Assembly (NCBI RefSeq): GCF_001907675.1
Contig: NZ_MPNT01000025.1
Coordinates: 1 to 64,000, forward strand
Length of the DNA stretch: 64,000 nucleotides
DNA from: Mycobacterium paraffinicum
GTDB lineage: Bacteria; Actinomycetota; Actinomycetes; Mycobacteriales; Mycobacteriaceae
Reading direction: 5' to 3'
Part shown: in pieces, positions 36,630 through 45,600 of the stretch
Numbering within the stretch: position 1 is the first letter of the stretch
How the letters are laid out: every line of letters starts with the position of its first letter
Position numbers and translations under genes: made by a program
Notes under the pieces: generated by a model
The model's input: the letters and a program-made list of their open reading frames with translations, nothing else
What the model was told of the DNA's origin: nothing
Database searches by the model: none

Positions 36630-37095
36630 CAGAAAATCCCTCTTCTCCATCCTCACCGGCACGACCCGCCAGGGTCGTGTAGGTCTCCTGCACAACATCA
36701 CCCGCCTCGTTGGTGATGATGTTCTTGGTCACGATGATCTGGGTGCCGTGCGAAACCCGCATCGAGTCCACGTAGACGTCGCAGTACAGGGTGTCGCCCG
36801 CCACGATCGGCGCCATGAACTTCAGCACCTGGTCGACCTGCACGATCTGCGCGTCCTGGACGGCAACGTTCGCGTGCTTGAAGAACGCCGTCTGCGCCTT
36901 GTAGCCGAACACGCAGATGAACGTCAGCGGCGCGGGCAGGTCGTCATAGCCCAGCTCCGCGGCCGCCTTCTCCTCGAGAAACATGGCGTCGTCGTTCTGC
37001 ACGGCGACGGCGTACTCACGGATCTTCTCCCGCTCCACGACGTAATGGTCGGGATAGCGGTAATGCATCCCGACGATGCTCTCGCTTAACGGCAC
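36616..37095 (-). CDS. hadA: (3R)-hydroxyacyl-ACP dehydratase subunit HadA
   Basis: A 159-residue substrate-tunnel subunit of HadAB, which works on shorter meromycolate precursors. It contains HYRYPDHYVVEREKIREYAV and the conserved LTFICVFGYKAQ segment; the cysteine in that segment is the site modified by activated thiacetazone and isoxyl in M. tuberculosis and is present. It overlaps hadB by 14 bp. rpmG lies 50 bp upstream. Confidence 0.97.
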   Translation of the reverse strand: MPLSESIVGMHYRYPDHYVVEREKIREYAVAVQNDDAMFLEEKAAAELGYDDLPAPLTFICVFGYKAQTAFFKHANVAVQDAQIVQVDQVLKFMAPIVAGDTLYCDVYVDSMRVSHGTQIIVTKNIITNEAGDVVQETYTTLAGRAGEDGEEGFSDATA

Positions 37096-37145
37096 GGCTC
37101 TAAAATCTACCTAGTCAGGGGCGAATAAACGGTCGCGGGTCGCCG

Positions 37146-37313
37146 CTAGCGCGTTTCCCGGTGGGCCTGGTGCTTGCCGCAATTCGGGCAGAACTTCTTG
37201 AGCTCCATGCGGTCCGGGTCGTTCCGGCGGTTCTTCTTGGTGATGTAGTTGCGGTGCTTGCACACCTCGCAGGCCAGGGTGATCTTCGGCCGCACGTCGG
37301 TACTGGAAGCCAT
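37146..37313 (-). CDS. rpmG2: 50S ribosomal protein L33 (zinc-type)
   Basis: A 55-residue protein that I translated by hand: [18 protein letters not shown] at the start, [11 protein letters not shown] later and HRETR at the end. Two CxxC pairs mark the zinc-containing C+ form of L33; mycobacteria also have a zinc-free form made under zinc limitation. It lies between tRNA-Met and hadA, as in M. tuberculosis rpmG2. Confidence 0.93.
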   Translation of the reverse strand: MASSTDVRPKITLACEVCKHRNYITKKNRRNDPDRMELKKFCPNCGKHQAHRETR

Positions 37314-37359
37314 GACGGTTCTCTCTCAACTCTCTAAAAAAGTGCGCGTTGTTGTGTTG

Positions 37360-37433
<74 letters not shown>

Positions 37434-37485
37434 TCTGGCCACCCCTTTTGGGGTAGGGCCGCCCACGCCTGCTCGGCGTCCGCCG

Positions 37486-37558
37486 AGCCCCCTAACGGAA
37501 TCGAACCGTTGACCTTTTCCTTACCATGGAAACGCTCTACCGACTGAGCTAAGGGGGC
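37486..37558 (-). tRNA. thrT: tRNA-Thr (GGT anticodon)
   Basis: A 73-nt cloverleaf on the minus strand: acceptor GCCCCCT/AGGGGGC, anticodon stem TTTCC/GGAAA with loop ATGGTAA, T loop TTCGATT. It lies 52 bp upstream of tRNA-Met in the same transcription direction, probably on one transcript with it and rpmG/hadABC. Confidence 0.96.
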
Positions 37559-37597
37559 CGTTCACCCGAATCGGACGTGGTGCCTCGGGCCTAAAAG

Positions 37598-37603
37598 AGG
37601 GTA
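37598..37603 (-). promoter_or_regulatory. Candidate -10 of the tRNA-Thr/Met-rpmG-had transcript
   Basis: TACCCT on the minus strand lies about 40 bp upstream of tRNA-Thr, in the 79-bp gap to the antitoxin gene. No well-spaced -35 is obvious (TTTGGT would be 19 bases away), so this is only a weak candidate. Confidence 0.25.
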
Positions 37604-37637
37604 CAGCCTGGCCCGCAACCGGACCAAACTACGGCCG

Positions 37638-37847
37638 TTACGGGGCGGCGCCGCCGCTGGGGCGGGGCTGCCAGGCGCTGAGGTCGCTGAACTCGTCGTA
37701 CTCCTCGGCCGGTTCGTTGGCGTCGGCCTCGGTGAGCAGGGTGCGCAGTGCCAGGTTGACGGCCTCGCGGGCGTCGGCCAGATGGAAGCGGCGGATCGCC
37801 TCGTCGATCAGATCAACGTCGATCTCAATTTCGACCTTCTTCCTCAT
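37638..37847 (-). CDS. VapB-like orphan antitoxin (Rv0634A homologue)
   Basis: A 69-residue protein with a ribbon-helix-helix-like N-terminus (MRKKVEIEIDVDLIDEAIRR, then HLADAREAVNLALRTLL), as in VapB-type antitoxins of the DUF2191 kind, and an acidic C-terminal tail that would normally bind a toxin. No toxin gene is next to it: the flanks are a tRNA and a divergent metallo-beta-lactamase gene. It may act alone as a DNA-binding regulator. The ATG at 37847 is used; the longer upstream frame overlaps the divergent promoter. Confidence 0.75.
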   Translation of the reverse strand: MRKKVEIEIDVDLIDEAIRRFHLADAREAVNLALRTLLTEADANEPAEEYDEFSDLSAWQPRPSGGAAP

Positions 37848-37957
37848 GGGCCAACAATACCCAGCGGACGGGCGCCCAATCGCTGCTCGCGGGCGGGGTC
37901 CGGCAAAGTTCGCGGCGGCGCTGCGGGCGCCGGGCGAGCACGCCCTAGTCTGGTCAC

Positions 37958-38671
37958 GTGTCAACGGACCGGCTGTACTTTCGCCAACTGCTCTCCGGCC
38001 GCGACTTCGCCGCCGGCGACATGATCGCGACCCAGATGCGCAACTTCGCCTACCTGATCGGCGACCGCGAAACGGGCGACTGCGTGGTGGTCGACCCCGC
38101 ATACGCGGCCGGTGATCTTCTCGACACGCTCGAGGCCGACGGCATGCGGCTGTCCGGCGTGCTGGTGACCCATCATCATCCCGACCACGTCGGTGGATCG
38201 ATGATGGGCTTTTCGCTACAGGGCCTGGCCGAGCTGCTCGAACGCAGAGCCGTGCCGGTACACGTCAATACCCATGAGGCGCAATGGGTTTCGCGGGTGA
38301 CCGGAATCAGCCTCGGGGACCTCACCGCGCACGAGAACCACGACAAGGTCAGCATCGGCGACATCGAGATCGAATTGCTGCACACTCCCGGCCACACGCC
38401 CGGCAGCCAGTGCTTCTTGCTCGACGGCCGCCTGGTCGCCGGTGACACGTTGTTTTTGGAGGGCTGCGGGCGCACCGACTTTCCCGGCGGCGACTCCGAC
38501 GAGATGTATCGCAGCCTGCGGCAACTCGCGACGTTGCCCGGTGACCCGACGGTCTTCCCCGGGCACTGGTATTCGGCGGAGTCGAGCGCTTCGCTGTCGG
38601 AAGTCAAGCGTTCCAACTACGTGTATCGGGCCGCGGACCTCGCCCAATGGCGAATGTTGATGGGCGGCTGA
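37958..38671 (+). CDS. Metallo-beta-lactamase-fold hydrolase, glyoxalase II-like (Rv0634c homologue)
   Basis: A 237-residue metal-dependent hydrolase. The metal motif THHHPDHVGG lies at 71-80, further ligands are in HTPGHTPGSQ, and an Asp ligand is in LVAGDTLF. Relatives cleave thioesters such as S-lactoylglutathione; mycobacteria use mycothiol, so a mycothiol conjugate or a persulfide substrate is possible. GTG start at 37958; divergent from the VapB-like gene. Confidence 0.88.
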   Translation: MSTDRLYFRQLLSGRDFAAGDMIATQMRNFAYLIGDRETGDCVVVDPAYAAGDLLDTLEADGMRLSGVLVTHHHPDHVGGSMMGFSLQGLAELLERRAVPVHVNTHEAQWVSRVTGISLGDLTAHENHDKVSIGDIEIELLHTPGHTPGSQCFLLDGRLVAGDTLFLEGCGRTDFPGGDSDEMYRSLRQLATLPGDPTVFPGHWYSAESSASLSEVKRSNYVYRAADLAQWRMLMGG

Positions 38672-38731
38672 GGGTCGCTCGACCACAACGGGCCGGCAAC
38701 CGGCCTGTGATATAAGCGGAGGGTGGATGCC

Positions 38732-39565
38732 ATGGGGTGGATCCAGGACAGCTGGCACGGGATCACACACGTCGGGTCCAGCACCTGGATCGCGTGGGCG
38801 GCGTGGGCGGCGATTGCGCTCGCCGCCATCACCCTGGTCTTCACCAACAGGCAGATCGCCCGCAACCGCCGGCTGGCCGCGGAGCAGACGCGCCCGCAGG
38901 TCTCGATGTTCATGGAGCCGCATCCCGCCGACTGGCACGTGATCGAGCTGGTGGTCAGGAACTTCGGTCAGACCGCGGCGTACGACATCACGTTCTCGTT
39001 CGTGAACCCGCCGACGGTGGCCGAGTACGAGAACGCGACCGACGGATACGCCGACGTCGTCGAACTGCGGCTCCCGCGCGAGTTGCCGTACCTGGCCCCC
39101 GGCCAGGAATGGCGGATGGTGTGGGACTCGGCGCTGGACCGCGCCGAGATCGGCAGCGGCATCGAGTCCCGCTTCGCCGGCACGATCAGCTATTTCGACC
39201 AGCCCGAGCGCCCGCGCGGGTGGCGGTTCTGGGAACGTGACCGCCTTCCGCTGGAAACCCAGGTGGTGCTCGACTGGGATTCCTTGCCGCCCGTCCAGCG
39301 CATCGAGCTGATGACGACCCACGACCTGGCGAAGCGGGAGAAGCAGAAGCTGGAGCTGCTGCGCGGCCTGCTCACCTACTTCCACTACGCCAGCAAGGAA
39401 ACCCGGCCCGAGGTGTTCCGCAGCGAGATCGAACGGATCAACGGCGCCGTGCGGGAAACGCAGGACAGGTGGCGCACCCGCCAGCTCGACGACCCCACCG
39501 ATGTCAGCCTGCGCTGGAGTGAGGCCCCGGACGACCTGGGCAAACACCACAGCCAGCCGGCGTGA
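38732..39565 (+). CDS. Membrane-anchored conserved protein (Rv0633c homologue)
   Basis: A 277-residue protein of unknown function. One membrane helix lies near the N-terminus (about 18-38, WIAWAAWAAIALAAITLVF). The soluble part starts with a beta-sandwich-like segment (PQVSMFMEPHPADWHVIELV) common in bacterial membrane-anchored proteins of this sort, and a helical, charged region follows. GGAGGG lies 8 bases before the ATG at 38732; a GTG at 38723 would overlap it. It is followed after 19 bp by echA3, as in M. tuberculosis. Confidence 0.7.
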   Translation: MGWIQDSWHGITHVGSSTWIAWAAWAAIALAAITLVFTNRQIARNRRLAAEQTRPQVSMFMEPHPADWHVIELVVRNFGQTAAYDITFSFVNPPTVAEYENATDGYADVVELRLPRELPYLAPGQEWRMVWDSALDRAEIGSGIESRFAGTISYFDQPERPRGWRFWERDRLPLETQVVLDWDSLPPVQRIELMTTHDLAKREKQKLELLRGLLTYFHYASKETRPEVFRSEIERINGAVRETQDRWRTRQLDDPTDVSLRWSEAPDDLGKHHSQPA

Positions 39566-39584
39566 CGGCAAGGAGCCAGCAACC

Positions 39585-40280
39585 ATGAGCGGCCCGGTTC
39601 ACTACAGCCTCAAGGATTCCATCGCGGTCATCCGGATGGACGACGGCAAGGTCAACGCCCTGGGCCCGACGATGCAGCAGGCCCTGGGCGAGGCGATCGA
39701 CCGGGCCGAGGCGGACAACGCCGGGGCGCTGGTGATCACCGGCAACGAGCGGGTGTTCAGCGGCGGGTTCGACTTGAAGATCCTGACCTCCGGCGAGGCG
39801 CAGCCGGCGATCGACATGCTGCGCGGCGGCTTCGAGCTGTCCTACCGGCTGTTGTCGCATCCCAAGCCGGTGGTGATGGCGTGCACCGGTCACGCCATCG
39901 CGATGGGGGCGTTCCTGCTGGCGTCGGGCGACCACCGGGTGGCCGCGCACGCCTACAACATCCAGGCCAACGAGGTGGCGATCGGCATGGTCATCCCGTA
40001 CGCCGCCCTGGAGATCATGAAGCTGCGGTTGACACGGTCGGCGTACCAGCAGGCCGCCGGGCTGGCCAAGACGTTCTTCGGCGAGACCGCGCTGGCCGCC
40101 GGCTTCGTCGACGAGATCGTGCTGCCGGAGATGGTGGTGAGCCGCGCCGAGGAGGCCGCGCGCGAATTCGCCGGTCTGCGCCAGCACGCCCACGCCGCGA
40201 CCAAGCTCCGCGCCCGCGCCGACGCGCTCAAGGCCATCCGCGCGGGGATCGACGGCATCGAGGCCGAGTTCGGCCTCTAG
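39585..40280 (+). CDS. echA3: Enoyl-CoA hydratase family protein (EchA3)
   Basis: A 231-residue crotonase-family protein, the same length as M. tuberculosis EchA3, with the oxyanion segment FSGGFDLKIL (about 56-65). The first catalytic Glu position reads AIAMGAFLLASGD, without Glu, while a Glu is kept in QANEVAIG, so it may be an isomerase-like member. AAGGAG lies before the ATG. Two stem-loops downstream probably end transcription. Confidence 0.9.
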   Translation: MSGPVHYSLKDSIAVIRMDDGKVNALGPTMQQALGEAIDRAEADNAGALVITGNERVFSGGFDLKILTSGEAQPAIDMLRGGFELSYRLLSHPKPVVMACTGHAIAMGAFLLASGDHRVAAHAYNIQANEVAIGMVIPYAALEIMKLRLTRSAYQQAAGLAKTFFGETALAAGFVDEIVLPEMVVSRAEEAAREFAGLRQHAHAATKLRARADALKAIRAGIDGIEAEFGL

Positions 40281-40350
40281 GCGGCCAGCTGCGCTGGGCC
40301 AGCGCGATGCTGAACGAGCTTTCACCGCAGGTGTCGATGAGCTGAACGGC

Positions 40351-40385
40351 GAACGCGGTGGCCGCCGCTGGCCGCCACCGCGTTC
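40351..40385 (+). terminator. Stem-loop after echA3
   Basis: Perfect 12-base arms (40351-40362 and 40374-40385) around an 11-base loop, 71 bp after the echA3 stop. There is no strong T run, which is not unusual in mycobacteria. Confidence 0.55.
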
Positions 40386-40432
40386 CCTTCGCCTCCTCGA
40401 TGCCAGTGTGACACGCGCGCGAAGGGTCGTCA

Positions 40433-40460
40433 CTTCACCGGTTCGGCGGAACCGGTGAAG
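40433..40460 (-). terminator. Stem-loop after cynS
   Basis: Perfect 12-base arms (40433-40444 and 40449-40460) around a 4-base loop, 38 bp past the cynS stop on the minus strand. Together with the preceding stem-loop, it separates the convergent echA3 and cynS genes. Confidence 0.65.
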
Positions 40461-40498
40461 GGCGCACCCGGCCTACCGGCTTCGCCGCGAGCGTCATT

Positions 40499-40954
40499 TC
40501 AGGTATCCGTCGAAACCCATTGATAGGGAAGGAATTTTCCGTCCAGGGTCACCACGACGCGGTCGCCCGACGAGTGTGGCTTCTTCTGCAGGTCGACGCT
40601 GAAGTTGATCGCGCTCATGATGCCGTCACCGAACTGTTCGTGGATCAGCTCCTTGATGGCGCCGCCGTAGACCTGCAGGGCCTCGTAGAGGCGGTAGATG
40701 GTCGGGTCGGTCGGCACCGCGGTGGGCAGCCCGCCGCGCATCGGCGGCGCCGCCAGCACCGGCACCACCGACTCGTCCAGGCCGAGCTTCTCCACCAGAG
40801 CCGTTGCCAGTTCGGGGGGAATGGGGTGTTGGCCCAGCAGCGCCGCGGTGGTCCATACCACCGGCCTGTCGATGGCCTCGGCCAGCTGCTGCCAGGTCAG
40901 GCCTAGCCTCAGGCGAGCCAGGACGATCTGCTCGGTGATCTCATGTCTGTTCAT
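40499..40954 (-). CDS. cynS: Cyanate hydratase (cyanase)
   Basis: A 151-residue cyanase that converts cyanate plus bicarbonate to ammonia and carbon dioxide. The catalytic triad of the E. coli enzyme (Arg96, Glu99, Ser122) is found as Arg88, Glu91 and Ser114 in PTIYRLYEALQVYG and GIMSAINF, with a constant offset of 8. The N-terminal helical domain (LARLRLGLTWQQLAEAI) is also typical. The ATG at 40954 gives normal length. It lies 51 bp downstream of a nitroreductase in the same orientation; I do not know of it at this position in M. tuberculosis, so it is probably accessory. Confidence 0.92.
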   Translation of the reverse strand: MNRHEITEQIVLARLRLGLTWQQLAEAIDRPVVWTTAALLGQHPIPPELATALVEKLGLDESVVPVLAAPPMRGGLPTAVPTDPTIYRLYEALQVYGGAIKELIHEQFGDGIMSAINFSVDLQKKPHSSGDRVVVTLDGKFLPYQWVSTDT

Positions 40955-41005
40955 AGCCCCCAAGCATGCCCGCACCGCGCGGCGCCGTCGCGGGACCATA
41001 AGGCG

Positions 41006-41521
41006 CTACCAGCGTCCGCGGTGGACCACCTCGGCGAAAGGGCGCCGGTTCGGCTTGCGGATCGGGCGGAGCGGACGGTCGGCGGGATATCCGACGCCGA
41101 GCAGGAAGGCCACCAGCCGGTCCTCGGGGACACCCAGGACGGCGCGGGCCTTCTTCTGGTCCCCCACCGACGAGTGGCCCGTCCCGATCCCCAGGTCCGT
41201 GGCCGCGATCATCATCGCCATCGTGGCCTGGCCGACGTCGTAGTTGTCGGTGATCACGCGGCGCTCGTCGGGCGGCACGGGCACGACGATCGCGATCGCG
41301 GCCGCGGCGGCGGCGATGTGACCGGCCCCCTGCCAGACGGTCGACAGCTCCTGCAGCTGCGCCCGGTCGGTGACGATCACGAAGTCCCAGGGCTGCCGGT
41401 TTTTTGCCGACGGCGCGCGCCATCCGGCCTCGGTGATGCGGTTCAAGTCCTCGTCGGAAACCGGCTCCGGCGTGTACTGCCGGACGTTGCGCCGGGCGCA
41501 TATCGCGTCCCAAGCCTCCAT
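41006..41521 (-). CDS. Nitroreductase-family FMN oxidoreductase
   Basis: A 171-residue FMN-dependent NAD(P)H oxidoreductase of the nitroreductase fold. The N-terminal RRNVRQYTPEPV and GWRAPSAKNRQPWDFVIV segments are the FMN-binding signature, and GVGYPADRPLRPIRKPNRRP near the end also fits the family. The ATG at 41521 has GAGGAGGG upstream. It is followed by cynS after 51 bp; both may be detoxification genes. Substrate unknown. Confidence 0.88.
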   Translation of the reverse strand: MEAWDAICARRNVRQYTPEPVSDEDLNRITEAGWRAPSAKNRQPWDFVIVTDRAQLQELSTVWQGAGHIAAAAAAIAIVVPVPPDERRVITDNYDVGQATMAMMIAATDLGIGTGHSSVGDQKKARAVLGVPEDRLVAFLLGVGYPADRPLRPIRKPNRRPFAEVVHRGRW

Positions 41522-41698
41522 GTGCCCTCCTCGTTTTCCGCTTGACCCCGGGGTAAACGGGCGTAACGTCGTCGGAATTCCCCGCGTACGGGCCCGCCGA
41601 GTCTCATTCCGGCCCATCCGGGAAGCCACGGTGAACCAGCTGCGCCCTGCGCTCGTGTACAGCTGATGGCCCCGGATTCAGAAAGGCGCGTAGCCGGC

Positions 41699-42565
41699 AT
41701 GACTCAGAACCTGACGCCGCACTTCGAAGACGTCCAGGCGCACTACGACCTGTCCGACGACTTCTTCCGGCTCTTCCTCGACCCCACGATGACCTACAGC
41801 TGCGCCTACTTCGACCGGATGCGCGATATCCCGCTGGAAGAGGCGCAGCTGCGCAAGATGGACCTGGCCCTGGGCAAGCTCGGGCTGCGGCCCGGGATGA
41901 CGCTGCTGGACGTCGGCTGTGGCTGGGGCGGGACGATGCGCCGCGCTATCGAGAAATACGACGTGGACGTCGTCGGTCTGACCCTCTCCGAGCACCAGGC
42001 CGCCCACGTGCAGAAGCTGTTCGACGCGATGGACACCACGCACAGCAGGCGGGTGCTGCTGCAGGGCTGGGAACAGTTCGACGAGCCCGTCGACCGGATC
42101 GTCTCCATCGGCGCGTTCGAGCACTTCGGCTACGACCGCTACGACGACTTCTTCCAGAAGGCCTACCGCGTCCTGCCCGACGACGGGGTGATGCTGCTGC
42201 ACACGATCACCATGCTGACGCCGGAGCAGATCGTCGAGCACGGCCTGCCGATGACCGAAGAGCAGACCAGCTTCAACAACTTCATCGCCACCGAGATCTT
42301 CCCGGGCGGCCAGCTGCCGCCGATCGAGATGGTGGAGTTCCACGCGTCGAAGATGGGATTCAACCTGGCCCGCAGGCAGTCGCTGCAGCTGCACTACGCC
42401 CGCACCCTCGACCTGTGGGCCGCGGCGCTGGAAGCCCACCACAGCGAGGCCGTCGCGATCCAGTCCGAAGAGGTCTACCAGCGATACATGAGGTATCTGA
42501 CCGGTTGCGCCAAAGCGTTCCGGGACGGCTACATCGACATCAACCAGTTCACGCTGGCCAAGTAG
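41699..42565 (+). CDS. Mycolic acid cyclopropane synthase, MmaA2/CmaA1-like
   Basis: A 288-residue SAM-dependent mycolic-acid methyltransferase. The N-terminus LTPHFEDVQAHYDLSDDFF is almost that of M. tuberculosis MmaA2, which cyclopropanates alpha- and methoxymycolates. The SAM motif VGCGWGG and the active-site region IGAFEHFGYDRYDDFF are intact. CAYFDRMRDIPLEEAQ has one extra residue against the [15 protein letters not shown] pattern of its relatives. It is located 11 kb from the mmaA1-mmaA3-mmaA4 array, which lacks mmaA2, so it may be a relocated mmaA2 or a separate paralogue closer to CmaA1. Confidence 0.85.
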   Translation: MTQNLTPHFEDVQAHYDLSDDFFRLFLDPTMTYSCAYFDRMRDIPLEEAQLRKMDLALGKLGLRPGMTLLDVGCGWGGTMRRAIEKYDVDVVGLTLSEHQAAHVQKLFDAMDTTHSRRVLLQGWEQFDEPVDRIVSIGAFEHFGYDRYDDFFQKAYRVLPDDGVMLLHTITMLTPEQIVEHGLPMTEEQTSFNNFIATEIFPGGQLPPIEMVEFHASKMGFNLARRQSLQLHYARTLDLWAAALEAHHSEAVAIQSEEVYQRYMRYLTGCAKAFRDGYIDINQFTLAK

Positions 42566-42605
42566 CCCCACTCCCGTCGGTGTCCGGGGCTATGGTGGCA
42601 CCGCG

Positions 42606-45600
42606 ATGTCGCTTCATCTCCACCGGGCCGAACGCACCGACCTCCTTGCCGACGGCCTCGGCGCCCTGCTGACCAACCCGCCGACCGACCCCTTCACCGA
42701 GGAACTCGTGCTGGTGCCGGCGCGCGGCGTCGAACGCTGGCTCAGCCAGCGGTTGTCGCACGTGCTCGGCCGCGGCCGCGGCGGCGACGGGGTGTGTGCC
42801 GGGGTGGCGTTCCGCAGCCCGGCTTCCCTGATCGCCGAGCTCACCGGCACGGCCGACGAGGACCCGTGGTCGCCGGACGCGATGACGTGGCCGCTGTTAG
42901 CGGTGATCGACTGCTCGCTCGACGAGCCGTGGTGCCGCACGCTGGCAACGCATCTGGGGCACTTCGCGTCGACGGAGGCGGAGGCCGAGCTGCGCCGCGG
43001 CCGCCGCTACTCGGTGGCGCGCCGGCTGGCCGGTCTGTTCGCCTCGTACGCCAGGCAGCGTCCGGGGCTGCTCGCCGGTTGGCTGGCCGGCGAGGAGCGC
43101 GGCCTCGATCCCGACCTGGCCTGGCAGCCCCAGCTCTGGCGGGCGCTGGTGGCCGCGGTACCCGCCGATCCCCCGCACGTCCGCCATCAGCGAACCGTGA
43201 CCCTGCTCCGCGGGGGCCCGGCCGACCTGCCGGAGCGGCTGTCGCTGTTCGGGCACACCCGGTTGGCGAACACCGACGTGGAGCTGCTGGATGCGTTGTC
43301 CACCCACCACGACCTGCACTTGTGGCTGCCGCATCCCAGCGACGAACTGTGGCGCGCGCTGGCCGGCGCCCGCGGGGCGATCCCGCGCCGCACCGACACC
43401 GGCCACCGCGCCGTGAACCATCCGCTGCTGGCGACGCTCGGGCGTGACCTGCGCGAGCTGCAACGTTCCCTGCCCCCCGACCCGCGCATCGACGAGTACC
43501 TGCCCGCGCCGGCGCGGCCCGACACGCTGCTCGGCTGGCTGCAGTCCGACATCGCCGCGAATGCCGTTCGGCCACAAGGGCGTACGCTCGCCGACGACGA
43601 CCTCTCGGTGCAGGTGCACAACTGTCACGGCCCGGCGCGCCAGGTCGACGTGCTGCGCGAGGTGCTGCTGGGCCTGCTGCAGGACGACCCGACGCTTCAG
43701 CCGCGCGACATCCTGGTGATGTGTCCGGACATCGAGACCTACGCGCCGCTGATCGTCGCCGACTTCGGGCTGGGTGACGTGGTGCGCGGCGCGCATCCCG
43801 CGCACCGGTTGCGGGTGCGGCTCGCGGATCGCTCACCGCTGCAAACCAATCCGCTGCTGGGGGTCGCCTCGCAGCTGCTGGCGCTGGCGGGCAGCCGGGT
43901 GACCGCCAGCGAGGTGCTCGACTTCGCCGAGGCCGCGCCGGTGCGTGCCCGCTTCGGTTTCACCGACGACGACCTGGAGGCCATCACCCGCTGGGTTCGC
44001 CAGGCGAACATCCGCTGGGGGTTCGACCAGGAGCACCGGCGTCCGTACCACGTCGACTTCGTGCACAACACGTGGCGTTTCGGCATCGACCGGGTGCTGG
44101 CCGGCGTCGCGATGTCCGACGACTCGCACGCCTGGATCGACGCGACACTGCCCCTCGACGATGTCAGCAGCAACCGCGTCCAGCTGGCCGGCCAGCTCGC
44201 CGAATTCGTGTCGCGCCTGCAGCGCGTGGTCGACTCGCTCACGGGCACAAGGCCGTTGCGCGACTGGCTGGGCGCGCTGGCCGCCGGGATCGAGTTGTTG
44301 ACCCGGGTCGACGACGCGGACCTGTGGCAGACCGGCCAGATGCAACGGGAATTCGCGTCGACGCTGGCCGACGCCGGGCCCCGGGCCGACACGCCGCTGC
44401 GCCTGCCGGACATCCGCGCGCTGCTGCAGGGTCGCCTCGCGGGACGCCCGACGCGGGCCAACTTTCGCACCGGCACCCTGACGGTGTGCACCATGGTCCC
44501 GATGCGCTCGGTGCCGCACCGGGTGGTGTGCTTGGTCGGCCTCGACGACGGGGTGTTCCCTCGGCTCGGCGTCGTCGACGGCGACGACGCGCTGGCGCGC
44601 GACCCGATGACCGGCGAACGCGACATCCGTTCCGAGGACCGGCAATTGCTGCTCGATGCCATCGGCGCGGCCACCGAGAAGCTGGTGATCACCTACACCG
44701 GCGCCAATGAGTACTCGGGCCAGCCGCGCCCGCCGGCGGTGCCGTTGGCCGAACTCTTGGACACGCTCGACATGACCGTGTCGGGCGAAAGGATACGCAG
44801 GCGCATCGTGGTCGAGCATCCGTTGCAGCCCTTCGACGTTCGCAACGTCATCCCGGGCAGGCTGGTGCCCAAGGTGCCCTTCAGCTTCGACCCCACCGTG
44901 CTGCGGGCGGCCCGGGTCGCCGCGGGCGAGCGGGGCCAGGCGCCCCGGTTCATCTCGGGACCGCTGCCGCCACCTCCCGCCGATGACGTCATCCTGGCCG
45001 ACCTCATCGGCTTCTTCAAGGATCCGGTCAAGGGCTTCTTCCGCGCGCTGGACTTCACGCTGCCGCGCGATGTCGACGGCGTGCAAGACGCCATGCCCGT
45101 CGACCTCGATGCCCTCGAGGAGTGGACGGTCGGCGACCGGATGCTGGGCGACATCCTGCGCGGGTGGACGCCCGACGATGCCCGGCAGGCCGAGTGGCGG
45201 CGCGGCACGTTGCCGCCCGGACAACTGGGCTGGCGCACCGCGACGGAGGTCCGCGACCAGGTCGCGCTGCTGGCGTCCGCGGCGCAGCAGTACCGCCGGG
45301 CCGGCGCCCGGGCGTACGACGTCGACATCGACCTGGGCTCCGGGCGGCGGCTCACGGGCACGGTGTCGCCGGTGTACGGCGAGCGGCTGGTGTCGGTGAC
45401 GTACTCCAAGCTGGACGGCAAGCACCTGCTCGAGTCGTGGATTCCGTTGCTGGCGTTGATCGCTCACGAGCCGGGCCGAGACTGGTCGGCGGTGTGCGTC
45501 GGCCGCCTGAAACGGGGCACCACGCCGCGGGTGGAGGGGCTGGGGCGGCCGCACGAGGACGCCCTGGCGCTGCTGCGCGAGCTGGTGGCGGTCTACGACG

